Assembly: GCA_964636205.1 (NCBI GenBank)
Contig: CAZWPF010000078.1
Location: 1 to 12,966, forward strand
From: JBEBVQ01 sp964636205
GTDB lineage: Bacteria; Bacteroidota; Bacteroidia; Chitinophagales; Chitinophagaceae
Direction: 5' to 3'
Length of the DNA: 12,966 bases
The notes under the pieces: generated by a model
Told to the model about the DNA's origin: nothing
The model's database searches: none
Seen by the model: the letters and a program-made list of their open reading frames with translations, nothing else
Shown here: piece by piece, positions 6,872 through 12,966 of the stretch
Numbering within the stretch: position 1 is the first letter of the stretch
Layout: every line of letters begins with the position of its first letter
Program-made: the position numbers and the translations under genes

Positions 6872-6887
6872 ATTCAATATATCGAAT
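6872..6887. promoter_or_regulatory. Palindrome upstream of the Rrf2 gene
   Basis: ATTCAATATATCGAAT is a 16-bp palindrome with one mismatched pair (positions 5 and 12). It lies about 56 bases upstream of the -7 promoter element. It could be the operator for the Rrf2 protein itself. It does not closely match the known NsrR or IscR sites I recall, so the regulator is not certain. Confidence 0.4.
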
Positions 6888-6942
6888 AATGCCTAATCAA
6901 AAAAAATAAAAGAGAAACATGTCTTTTATTCAAAAACCTCTG

Positions 6943-6950
6943 TATCTTTG
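6943..6950 (+). promoter_or_regulatory. Bacteroidota -7 element (TATCTTTG) for the Rrf2 gene
   Basis: TATCTTTG is an exact match to TAnnTTTG, the -7 element read by the Bacteroidota housekeeping sigma factor. It predicts a transcript start near 6955-6958, only about 10 bases before the ATG at 6967. It therefore rules out the upstream ATG at 6919 as the translation start. The -33 region is T-rich (CTTTTA at 6923-6928) but not a clean TTTG. Confidence 0.7.
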
Positions 6951-6966
6951 CCTCGTAATAAAAACT

Positions 6967-7398
6967 ATGTTTTCCAAAACCTGTGAATATGCGATAAGGG
7001 CGATGATATTCATTGCCCAAAAAACCGATGAAGGTCGTCGAGTGGGTATCAAAGAGATAGCCACGGGAATTGACTCTCCGGAGCATTTTATCGCTAAAAT
7101 ATTACAGGAATTAAGCAGAAAAGGCGTTGTACAATCTGCAAAAGGCCCCAATGGAGGATTTTATTTGGATGATCATTCATTGAATCAATCATTGGCTGAT
7201 ATTGTCAGAGCGGTAGATGGCGACAAAATATTTCATGGTTGCGGACTGGGCCTGAAACAGTGCTCGGAATCAAAGCCATGCCCTATCCATCATGAATTTA
7301 AAAAGATTAGAAAAGGGTTAATGGAAATGCTTGAAAAAGCCAAGGTTGGAAAATTCACACAGGCTCTGGAAGCAAGCAAAGCATTCCTGAGACAATAA
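6967..7398 (+). CDS. Rrf2-family transcriptional regulator with Fe-S-type Cys motif
   Basis: A 143-residue winged-helix regulator of the Rrf2 family (IscR, NsrR). The start MFSKTCEYAIRAM is the classic family opening. The recognition region around residues 35-60 (SPEHFIAKILQELSRKGVV) is followed by the wing GPNGGFYL. Residues C92-x6-C99-x5-C105-x2-H108 supply candidate Fe-S ligands, close to the IscR pattern (C-x5-C-x5-C-x2-H) and to NsrR. This points to a sensor of NO, oxygen or Fe-S status. The frame stays open to an ATG at 6919, but the promoter lies between the two, so 6967 is chosen. It heads the oxidase block and lies in the same direction as ric, hemerythrin and globin genes, so NsrR-like control of these is likely by context. 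Exact ligand and targets are inference. Confidence 0.92.
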   Translation: MFSKTCEYAIRAMIFIAQKTDEGRRVGIKEIATGIDSPEHFIAKILQELSRKGVVQSAKGPNGGFYLDDHSLNQSLADIVRAVDGDKIFHGCGLGLKQCSESKPCPIHHEFKKIRKGLMEMLEKAKVGKFTQALEASKAFLRQ

Positions 7399-7446
7399 CT
7401 ATTTTTTTATCAAAATAAAAGACAAAAAGGTATTAATATCTTATTT

Positions 7447-7752
7447 ATGAAAAAGCAATTCATAGTAAAATCCCTTCTATTCGGACTTGCCGGACTGCTG
7501 GATTCAATCCAGGTATTTGCAGAAGGGATGAACCCTTATACCTTCAGCTTCAATTCGAAGCAAACCGGATTATGGTTGATGCTTATTCTCGGCATTATCT
7601 TATTAACAGCCGCTCTAATACTGAAAATGAGAGTAGGACAACTTTCCAGGAGCATGAAAAAAAAGAAGCACCATCCGGAGGAAAGAATCAATGAACTATT
7701 TCAAAACATTAAAAAGGAAGATCTCGAACTAATAATCGAATCCCGCTCTTAA
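7447..7752 (+). CDS. Small exported membrane protein of the oxidase locus
   Basis: A 101-residue protein with no recognised family. It has an N-terminal signal peptide (about residues 1-25, ending QVFA before EGM), a short exposed segment (NPYTFSFNSKQTG), one membrane helix at about 38-58 (LMLILGIILLTAALIL) and a Lys-rich cytoplasmic tail with charged helix (LFQNIKKEDLELII). The layout of signal peptide, short outer loop, one helix and a charged inner segment copies the layout of the N terminus of the next protein. It lies 48 bases after the Rrf2 stop and 20-24 bases before the oxidase subunit I region, so it probably belongs to that operon. A role as an accessory subunit or assembly factor is inference. 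Confidence 0.75.
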   Translation: MKKQFIVKSLLFGLAGLLDSIQVFAEGMNPYTFSFNSKQTGLWLMLILGIILLTAALILKMRVGQLSRSMKKKKHHPEERINELFQNIKKEDLELIIESRS

Positions 7753-7772
7753 AGCAAAAAGAACTGATGTAG

Positions 7773-7857
7773 ATGACTGCTACTCACCGTACTTACCTTA
7801 ATAATCTCAAGCCTGTCCGCCGGCGCACAAACAGCACCCGCATCGGAGAAGGCGGGA
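7773..7857 (+). other. Signal-peptide-like N-terminal extension of oxidase subunit I, without an in-frame ATG
   Basis: In the frame of subunit I the codons from CTG at 7777 read LLLTVLTLIISSLSAG followed by AQTAPASEKAG, a convincing signal peptide joined directly to the rest of the protein. The codon just before it is TGA (7774-7776). The only nearby ATG with open frame, at 7773, is one base out: removing the single A at 7776 would give ATG-CTG-CTA and a perfect start. Possible explanations are a CTG start, a one-base indel in the genome or assembly, or a start at TTG 7858 without the extension. Confidence 0.65.
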
Positions 7858-9609
7858 TTGCTAAACGAAGGTGGAATCATCATCACCATCATTCTAATCC
7901 TTATTCCCCTGCTGGCGGGCTTTGTATTACTTATTTACAAAATTGGAAATACCATTCGTCAGTACAAGAACCAAGCACTATTAGACGAAGCAGATACACT
8001 TGCACGCTATATAAAGAACCTCCCTGAAGCCACAGTTGAGCAGCAAATTAAAAAGAGAAAAATAGCACTCGAGTATCAACTCCCAGAACATGAACTGTCC
8101 GGGAATACGAGGCCGGCAGACTCCCGAGGATTGTTACATATCAATGCAGCTACCGGACTAAACTTTGTCGCAGCCAAACAAAAAGCACTCCCCCGACCCT
8201 CTATAGATCCAGCGCTCACCAAGCTAGTAATCTGGTATCTCGGCTGCGCAACATTTTGGCTCCTCTTTGGAACTACAATTGGTGAATACCTCGGCATTAA
8301 ATTTATCGCTCCCGATGCTGACCATCTAAGCTGGCTCAGTTTCGGTCGCCTTAGACCAGTACATACCAACTCAGTTTTTTGGGGGTGGGCGTCGCTAGGG
8401 ATGTTAGGACTTGGCTATTATATCGTTCCCAGAGTTAGCAACACCCCACTCTACAGCTTAAAAATGGGTTGGTATTCCTTGACACTCATCAACCTCACAG
8501 TGATCATCGGTTCTATCAGTCTGATGGCCGGCATTAACAATGGCGGCGGCGAATACAGAGAGTATATCTGGCCGATAATGCTTTTGTTCGGCATCGGTCT
8601 CGCCCTCACGCTCATCAATTTTTTGAAAACGATTGCAGCCAGAAAAACAAAAGAGATCTACATTTCCAACTGGTACATGGTCGCTGCCATTATATTCACG
8701 ATTGTCATTTCACTAGTTGCTTACATTCCCTTCTGGCAAAACGGCCTGGGTGAGACCATCGTTCAAGGTTATTATATGCATCAAGGAGTCGGCATGTGGT
8801 TTATGCTTTTCACTTTAGGCATTGTGTACTATTTTTTACCGCAACAACTCAATAAACCGATCTATTCTTATAGCCTGGGCATCCTGGCATTTTGGACGCA
8901 AATCCTATTCTATACATTAATCGGAACACACCATTTTGTCTTTAGCGCCATCCCTTGGTGGCTGCAAACAGTCGCAATCGTTGGTAGTGCAGGCATGGCC
9001 ATTCCCGTAGTAGCGGGCACTACCAATTTCTTAATGACCTTCAAAGGCGCCTGGCATAAATTGCGCGACAGCTATACGTTGCCCTTCTTCCTGGTAGGGA
9101 TTCTGTTCTACTTTACAGGGTCAATGCAAGGCACAGCAGAGGCGTTCCGTTTCACCAATCTTATTTGGCATTTTACCGACTTCACGGTTGCACACTCGCA
9201 CCTGACGATGTATGGCATCATTTGCTTCTTCCTTTGGGCATGCATATATGCTGTACTTCCTCGCTTAACTGGCAAGGAAGCACCTCAAATTACCATCGGC
9301 GCACACTTCTGGTTAGCCTTGATCGGGCTAATGTTCTACTCCATCCCGCTCATGTATGGCGGCACAATGCGAGGTTTGATGTGGCTCGAAGGACGGGCTT
9401 TTATCGAAAGTGTCACCATGATGATGCCCTACTGGCTTTGGCGAGCAATAGGCGGGAGCTTGATGTGGGCATCCCATTTATTCTTCGCCTACAACATGTA
9501 CAAAATGATCGCAAAAAAACCGATCGTCGATATCAACCAGGCCACAGTACGAAAATTGAAATCTGAGATATTACATCCACAGGAAATAGTTACAAACCAA
9601 ACTAACTAA
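7858..9609 (+). CDS. cbb3-like heme-copper oxidase subunit I (CcoN-like)
   Basis: The catalytic membrane subunit of a C-family-type heme-copper reductase; 583 residues from the TTG at 7858, or about 27 more if the signal peptide is included. Numbering here is from 7858. One extra N-terminal helix (about 5-24) and a soluble charged stretch to about 115 precede the 12-helix core. Heme and copper ligands are complete: H169 (RPVHTN) and H448 for low-spin heme, H446 for the active-site heme (in TVAHSHL), and H308, H358 and H359 for CuB. Y352, six residues before H358, matches the helix VII Tyr that cross-links to a CuB His in cbb3 oxidases. The position four after H308 is Gly, not the Glu of NO reductases. 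This supports oxygen reduction, but the helix IX EGP-type Glu of cbb3 appears as Gln (MQGTAEA). No in-frame ATG occurs before the core. Confidence 0.92.
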   Translation: MLNEGGIIITIILILIPLLAGFVLLIYKIGNTIRQYKNQALLDEADTLARYIKNLPEATVEQQIKKRKIALEYQLPEHELSGNTRPADSRGLLHINAATGLNFVAAKQKALPRPSIDPALTKLVIWYLGCATFWLLFGTTIGEYLGIKFIAPDADHLSWLSFGRLRPVHTNSVFWGWASLGMLGLGYYIVPRVSNTPLYSLKMGWYSLTLINLTVIIGSISLMAGINNGGGEYREYIWPIMLLFGIGLALTLINFLKTIAARKTKEIYISNWYMVAAIIFTIVISLVAYIPFWQNGLGETIVQGYYMHQGVGMWFMLFTLGIVYYFLPQQLNKPIYSYSLGILAFWTQILFYTLIGTHHFVFSAIPWWLQTVAIVGSAGMAIPVVAGTTNFLMTFKGAWHKLRDSYTLPFFLVGILFYFTGSMQGTAEAFRFTNLIWHFTDFTVAHSHLTMYGIICFFLWACIYAVLPRLTGKEAPQITIGAHFWLALIGLMFYSIPLMYGGTMRGLMWLEGRAFIESVTMMMPYWLWRAIGGSLMWASHLFFAYNMYKMIAKKPIVDINQATVRKLKSEILHPQEIVTNQTN

Positions 9610-9615
9610 TTATCA

Positions 9616-10623
9616 ATGGAACTGTTTAACGACCATAAAAAACTCTTCTCTGCAGCCACAGCGCTTTTTGTCGGATTAACCATTCTGGTCGCAATCCTTC
9701 CTGCTTTGAACAACCAGGCCAACAATCAACCTTTGCCGGGCTCCGCCGAGCTCAGTCCTGAAGCAAAGCGCGGGAAAGCTCTATTTATCGCAAATGGTTG
9801 CGTCGCCTGTCATACGCAACAGGTAAGAAACGTGGAGATGGACAAAACATGGGGTAACAGACCCAGCCTACCGGCAGACTATGCCGGTATCACACGAACT
9901 GACTTCTGGCGCAATACAGCCACGCTCATGGGAACGGAGCGAACAGGACCCGATCTCACCGACATAGGCACTCGACAACCTAGTACCGACTGGAACTTGG
10001 TGCATCTTTACAACCCCAGAATTGTCGTCAGAGAATCCATCATGCCTGCTTACCCATGGCTTTTCACCATAAAAGAAAGCCCAAATGACAATGATGTTAT
10101 CGTAAGTGTTCCTCCAACTCATTTCAATGAGAAAAAAGGCAAAGTAGTGGCCACGCAAGACGCACTCGACTTAGTAGCTTATTTGCAGTCGCTCCAGCAA
10201 ACGGAATTACCCTCGGGTATCTCGTCTACCGAATTTCTGTACAAAAAAGAAGCTAAGCCCACTGGAAATAAAGAATCAATCGCCATCGACGGGAAAGCTT
10301 TATATATAGCTAACTGTCAGGCCTGCCACCAAGCAAACGGCGAAGGATTACCGGGAGCCTTTCCGGCACTTAAGGGAAGTGAGATTGTAACTTCCGACAA
10401 AAACCTGGAATTATACGTTGATATCATCATGAACGGATATGATGCACGACCGGAATTCGGAGCAATGGCACCCATCGGAACCAATTTAGAATGGACTGAA
10501 CACGAAGTAGCCGCCATTATTAATTACGAACGAACAGCATGGGGTAATGAGGGGAAGACCGTGACAACGGAGGAAATAAAAAGGATACTTGATTATATTA
10601 ATCTTAAAATCGCCAAACAATGA
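9616..10623 (+). CDS. Diheme cytochrome c subunit, CcoO fused to a CcoP-like domain
   Basis: A 335-residue membrane-anchored electron-entry subunit. A single N-terminal helix (about 10-30, AATALFVGLTILVAILPAL) holds two periplasmic cytochrome c domains. The first resembles CcoO: C62-V-A-C65-H66 heme site in GCVACHTQQVRNVEMD, the segment TERTGPDLTDIGTR, and axial M143 in MPAYPWLF. The second, from about residue 222, is a class I cytochrome c domain: C234-Q-A-C237-H238 and axial M284 in GAMAPIG. In standard cbb3 enzymes CcoO has one heme c and a separate CcoP has two, so this subunit merges a CcoO with one CcoP-type domain. No separate CcoP is seen in the window. The gene begins 6 bases after subunit I and its stop overlaps the next start (ATGA). 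Confidence 0.92.
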   Translation: MELFNDHKKLFSAATALFVGLTILVAILPALNNQANNQPLPGSAELSPEAKRGKALFIANGCVACHTQQVRNVEMDKTWGNRPSLPADYAGITRTDFWRNTATLMGTERTGPDLTDIGTRQPSTDWNLVHLYNPRIVVRESIMPAYPWLFTIKESPNDNDVIVSVPPTHFNEKKGKVVATQDALDLVAYLQSLQQTELPSGISSTEFLYKKEAKPTGNKESIAIDGKALYIANCQACHQANGEGLPGAFPALKGSEIVTSDKNLELYVDIIMNGYDARPEFGAMAPIGTNLEWTEHEVAAIINYERTAWGNEGKTVTTEEIKRILDYINLKIAKQ

Positions 10624-10883
10624 TAAAAAGAACGCTTAGTACAGTCCTGCTCTTTTTGTTAGCAATCGACTCCTTTGCTTGTCCGGTATGCGAGAGAAAT
10701 CAGCCTAAAATGCTAAAGGGCGTTACACATGGGGCAGGTCCGCAAAGCAATTGGGATTATATAATCATATGGATCACCATTGTCATTGTTTTAATTACCC
10801 TATTCCTCTCCATCAAATGGCTTATCCGTCCGGGGGAACATTCTAAGAAACATATCAAACATGTGATTTTAAACAACGAGTAG
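10620..10883 (+). CDS. Small membrane protein with exported CPVC motif
   Basis: An 87-residue protein with no named family that I recognise. An N-terminal hydrophobic signal (about residues 3-20, VLLFLLAIDSFA) is followed at once by C21-P-V-C24-ERNQPKML. After a loop (THGAGPQSNWD) comes one membrane helix at about 45-66 and a basic tail with several His. If the signal is cleaved at the Ala-Cys junction, the paired Cys would sit at the mature outer N terminus. Lipid attachment at C21 is possible but SFAC is a poor lipobox. It is translationally coupled to the diheme subunit by an ATGA overlap, so a role in the oxidase complex, for example copper or heme-thiol delivery, is likely but inferred. 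Confidence 0.78.
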   Translation: MIKRTLSTVLLFLLAIDSFACPVCERNQPKMLKGVTHGAGPQSNWDYIIIWITIVIVLITLFLSIKWLIRPGEHSKKHIKHVILNNE

Positions 10884-10884
10884 C

Positions 10885-11283
10885 ATGAGCAAAAAAACCA
10901 AGGTCTTGATATTCATTGATGATGACCCGATAGCGGAAACGTTGGCACCAGTCAGTTTTGATCTGGATACCAGAAAACTAACTGACGGAGCGCATGAACT
11001 AAAAATAATCAGTCGCGACCCATCAGGGAAAGAAGGAATTAGAAAAATCCCGTTCATAGTCCGTAACGGACCGGCTATTACTATCGAGGGTATAAAAGAC
11101 AATGCAGTCATCGACGGGGTACTTCCAGTAATTGTGAATGCCTACGGTAAAGGAGATCAGAAGAGTTTTATAATTGAGGGAAGTGAAACCCCCGCCAGTA
11201 TTCCGGCTTGGGTCTGGATAATCATCATCGGATTCACCGGCTGGGCGATGTACTATCTACTGCGATTTATACCGGGTCCTTAA
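10885..11283 (+). CDS. Tail-anchored beta-rich protein of the oxidase locus
   Basis: A 132-residue protein without a signal peptide. Residues about 1-108 are strand-rich and look like one or two short immunoglobulin-like units (KVLIFIDDDPIAE, then HELKIISRDPSGKEG, then RKIPFIVRNGPAITIEG). One membrane helix follows at about 111-128 (WVWIIIIGFTGWAMYYLL) and a very short tail ends the protein. It could be seen as a distant analogue of the CcoH/FixH assembly proteins, which also combine one helix and a beta-sandwich, but the helix there is N-terminal and I see no sequence proof. It starts 1 base after the previous stop, so it belongs to the oxidase operon. The side of the membrane facing the beta domain is not certain. 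Confidence 0.72.
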   Translation: MSKKTKVLIFIDDDPIAETLAPVSFDLDTRKLTDGAHELKIISRDPSGKEGIRKIPFIVRNGPAITIEGIKDNAVIDGVLPVIVNAYGKGDQKSFIIEGSETPASIPAWVWIIIIGFTGWAMYYLLRFIPGP

Positions 11284-11292
11284 GTTTTTTCA

Positions 11293-11306
11293 TTAACTTA
11301 GGTTAC
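11293..11306. promoter_or_regulatory. HcpR-like CRP/FNR dyad TTAAC-TTAG-GTTAC upstream of ric
   Basis: The core TAAC-N4-GTTA is a perfect inverted repeat with 4-nt spacing. It differs at one base from the GTAAC-N4-GTTAC type associated with HcpR, a CRP/FNR regulator of nitrosative stress genes (as I recall it from comparative genomics). It lies 71 bases before the ric start. A -7-like TAAATTTA (11334-11341) downstream would put it near -46. The regulator is not encoded here. Confidence 0.45.
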
Positions 11307-11376
11307 CTCGTATTGTCCGGTCCACCTCCTATCTAAATTTATTTTCAAAACATGTTCACAATAAAAACCAACTACT

Positions 11377-12093
11377 ATGGACATTACCAAAAACCACACC
11401 CTTGGCGCCATCGTCACCAAGGATTATAGAACTGCTGAAGTTTTTGAAAAATATGGCTTGGACTTTTGTTGCAATGGAAACAGAAGTCTGGAAGAAGCGT
11501 GCAATACGCTAGGTATCGATACTGAACAAATTATCACTGACATACAAAAACTACCGGAGGGCACTCAAAGTACTATCGACTACGATAGCTGGCCTGTTGA
11601 CTTATTGGCGGACTATATTGAAAAAAAGCACCATCGTTATGTAACGGAAAAGATCCCCATTATTTTAAACTACCTGAATAAAATAAGCGAAGTTCATGGG
11701 GACAAACATCCGGAACTAATGGAAATAAACACACTTTTTAGGAGTTGTGCGGAGGAACTGACGAAGCATATGAAAAGAGAGGAACTCATTCTCTTCCCCT
11801 TTATAAGGAAGATGGTATCGACTGCCAATCCAGATGATCTTAAACCACCCTTCGGCACGGTTCAAAATCCGGTGCGCTCAATGATGCATGAACATGATCT
11901 GGAGGGGGAAAGATTTAGAAAAATAGCGGCGCTCTCCAATGGGTATACCCCACCTGCTGACGCTTGTAACACCTATAAAGTTAGTTATGCAATGTTAAAA
12001 GAGTTTGAAGATGATCTACATCTGCATATTCACCTTGAAAACAATATTCTGTTTCCCAAATCGATCGAAATGGAGCGCCAGTCACAGGGATAG
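11377..12093 (+). CDS. ric: Iron-sulfur cluster repair di-iron protein (Ric/ScdA/YtfE)
   Basis: A 238-residue cytoplasmic di-iron protein that helps restore Fe-S clusters damaged by NO or oxidants. Residues 1-60 form the ScdA N-terminal domain, with the hallmark FCCNGNRSLEEAC (C31, C32). The hemerythrin-like four-helix domain follows with H85/H86 in KKHHRYV, an H-x3-E unit in KHMKREELILFPF, the MHEHDLEG segment and the final H-x-H-x-E in HIHLENNILFP. Together these give the usual di-iron ligand set. Length is normal for the family. It has its own 93-base upstream region with a possible CRP/FNR dyad, so it may be transcribed separately from the oxidase genes. The family call is secure; the repair role is from family knowledge. 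Confidence 0.96.
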   Translation: MDITKNHTLGAIVTKDYRTAEVFEKYGLDFCCNGNRSLEEACNTLGIDTEQIITDIQKLPEGTQSTIDYDSWPVDLLADYIEKKHHRYVTEKIPIILNYLNKISEVHGDKHPELMEINTLFRSCAEELTKHMKREELILFPFIRKMVSTANPDDLKPPFGTVQNPVRSMMHEHDLEGERFRKIAALSNGYTPPADACNTYKVSYAMLKEFEDDLHLHIHLENNILFPKSIEMERQSQG

Positions 12094-12183
12094 TACCGAT
12101 TCAACCTTGCAATCTCATTAAATATCCACATTACCCGTTTTGCTTAATTCCCGGCATTTTCGTCCATAGCTAAAAGTAAAAAC

Positions 12184-12660
12184 ATGAGTCCGATAAAACG
12201 CACTGAACATATCGCTCCACTATCCAGAGACCATCATTTCGGCTTATTATTCAGCTGGAAAATCAATCAAGGTATAAAACGAGGTACGGATGCTAAACGA
12301 ATAAAGTCATATATCGCATACTTCTGGGAAAACCATCTTAGAACACATTTTAAGGAAGAAGAAGAAATTTTGTTTTTGAAAGATGAACCAGGATGTATGC
12401 AGGCAGAGAAGGAGCATGCTGAAATAGGCAGACTAATTAAATCAATCACGGAGAACGAAAATCCGGATACTGCAAATATGCAAGCACTAGCAAACATGAT
12501 CAGTCAGCACATCCGTTTTGAGGAAAGAGAACTATTCCTCTTCCTGGAGCAAAAACTAAGTTTGGAACAGCTAACGGAAATAGGAAACCGACTAAAGGAA
12601 CTACATATTGATGCACCGATGGACAATTACGGTGACGAGTTTTGGGCGGAAAAACCATAA
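12184..12660 (+). CDS. Hemerythrin HHE-domain protein
   Basis: A 158-residue soluble four-helix protein. The likely di-iron ligands are H17/H18 (SRDHHFG), H55 and E59 (THFKEEE), H78 (EKEHAEI), and H109 with E113 (QHIRFEERE), so two H-x3-E units are kept. Such stand-alone hemerythrin domains bind oxygen or NO or store iron in the cytoplasm. The C-terminal tail (about 130-158) is charged and has no extra domain. It starts 90 bases after the ric stop and lies before the globin gene, within a run of three NO- and oxygen-related genes. No clear promoter is seen in the short gap. Whether it senses, detoxifies or delivers iron to Ric cannot be told from sequence. Confidence 0.9.
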   Translation: MSPIKRTEHIAPLSRDHHFGLLFSWKINQGIKRGTDAKRIKSYIAYFWENHLRTHFKEEEEILFLKDEPGCMQAEKEHAEIGRLIKSITENENPDTANMQALANMISQHIRFEERELFLFLEQKLSLEQLTEIGNRLKELHIDAPMDNYGDEFWAEKP

Positions 12661-12761
12661 TATTCAGAGTATATAAATGGCCAAGCAATCAAAACAACAA
12701 ATTTTAATAAAACACTAAGGTTTAAAACCCTTTATTATTCCACCATTGCCTAATTTTAAAG

Positions 12762-12966
12762 ATGGGAACTGATATTACCACCCTGGACGATATTAAATAT
12801 CTGGTAGATGCCTTTTATACAGAAGTAAGAAAAGACACACTGATAGGGCCCATATTTGCGGGCATAATCAGGGACAAGTGGCCGGAACATTTGGAAAAAA
12901 TGTATCGATTTTGGCAAACAATTCTATTGAGCGAACACACATATGATGGCTCCCCCTTTCCTCCGC
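12762..12966 (+). CDS. Group III truncated hemoglobin, 5' part (3' end outside window)
   Basis: The first 68 codons of a small globin run off the right end of the window. The ATG at 12762 leads into DDIKYLVDAFYTEVRKD and then the strong group III signature around WPEHLEKMYRFWQTILL and HTYDGSPFPP. The proximal heme His and the rest of the E-H helices lie beyond the window, so heme binding cannot be confirmed. Group III truncated hemoglobins are thought to bind oxygen or NO and are often found with nitrosative-stress genes, which agrees with the ric and hemerythrin neighbours. A weak inverted repeat GGTTT-A-AAACC (12719-12729) lies upstream with a -7-like TAATTTTA at 12751-12758, but that would leave almost no leader. 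Confidence 0.93.
   Translation, partial: MGTDITTLDDIKYLVDAFYTEVRKDTLIGPIFAGIIRDKWPEHLEKMYRFWQTILLSEHTYDGSPFPP

Noticed and set aside
6919..6966. Longer N terminus for the Rrf2 regulator from the ATG at 6919
   Set aside because: An exact TAnnTTTG promoter element lies inside this stretch, and the family starts at MFSKTCEYA.
7773..8027. Open frame of 84 codons starting at an ATG, overlapping oxidase subunit I
   Set aside because: It is out of frame with the conserved signal peptide and oxidase sequence, has many His and Arg with no family features, and is best explained as a shadow of the true frame.
7858..9609. Classical cNOR/qNOR-type NO reductase assignment for subunit I
   Set aside because: The Glu found four residues after the helix VI His in these enzymes is Gly here, and the cbb3-type helix VII Tyr is present. 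A non-classical NO reductase remains possible and is raised as a finding.
11281..11300. TAAGTT-N8-AACTTA repeat as a terminator after the oxidase operon
   Set aside because: The stem is only six A/T-rich pairs with no following T run, and it overlaps the better supported CRP/FNR-like dyad.
1..12966. CRISPR arrays, tRNA or rRNA genes, insertion sequences
   Set aside because: No regularly spaced repeats, cloverleaf-like sequences, transposase genes or terminal repeats flanking a gene were seen on either strand.

Overview
The window looks like chromosomal DNA from a Bacteroidota bacterium, probably of the Sphingobacteriia/Chitinophagia type. The protein families support this: a LeuRS with an insertion just before KMSKS, a CstB-like persulfide enzyme, a small DUF6132-like protein, a rhodanese-thioredoxin lipoprotein, and a cbb3-like oxidase with uncharacterised partner subunits. 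A good match to the Bacteroidota -7 promoter element (TAnnTTTG) sits just before the Rrf2 gene, and ribosome binding sites are weak. All genes lie on the + strand.

Layout. (1) 1-1123: the 3' part of leuS with a terminator hairpin. (2) 1124-1526: a gene-free stretch with several inverted repeats, including two mutually exclusive stems. (3) 1527-3574: a Rnk/GreA-GreB C-terminal-type protein and a membrane-anchored FMN/[3Fe-4S] glutamate-synthase-like protein, closed by a strong terminator. (4) 3575-6771: a sulfur/thiol block, with a persulfide dioxygenase-double rhodanese gene behind a structured leader, then a DUF6132-like protein, thioredoxin, and a rhodanese-thioredoxin lipoprotein, closed by a terminator. 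(5) 6872-11283: an Rrf2 regulator with three Cys and a His suited to an Fe-S cluster, then five genes for a non-canonical cbb3-like heme-copper oxidase. These are a small membrane protein, subunit I, a diheme CcoO/CcoP-like fusion, a CPVC membrane protein and a tail-anchored beta-rich protein. (6) 11284-12966: Ric/ScdA di-iron repair protein, a hemerythrin-domain protein and the 5' part of a group III truncated hemoglobin.

Taken together the right half looks like a nitrosative-stress and low-oxygen respiration island next to a persulfide-handling operon. NO and sulfide both poison heme-copper oxidases and Fe-S proteins, so an Fe-S regulator, an alternative oxidase, Fe-S repair, NO-binding globin and persulfide removal make functional sense side by side. 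Two CRP/FNR-like dyads with 4-nt spacing (upstream of the persulfide gene and of ric) could link the blocks; this is inference. The most notable points are the oxidase itself, with its unusual subunit set and the absence of an in-frame ATG start for subunit I, and the structured regulatory DNA upstream of several genes.
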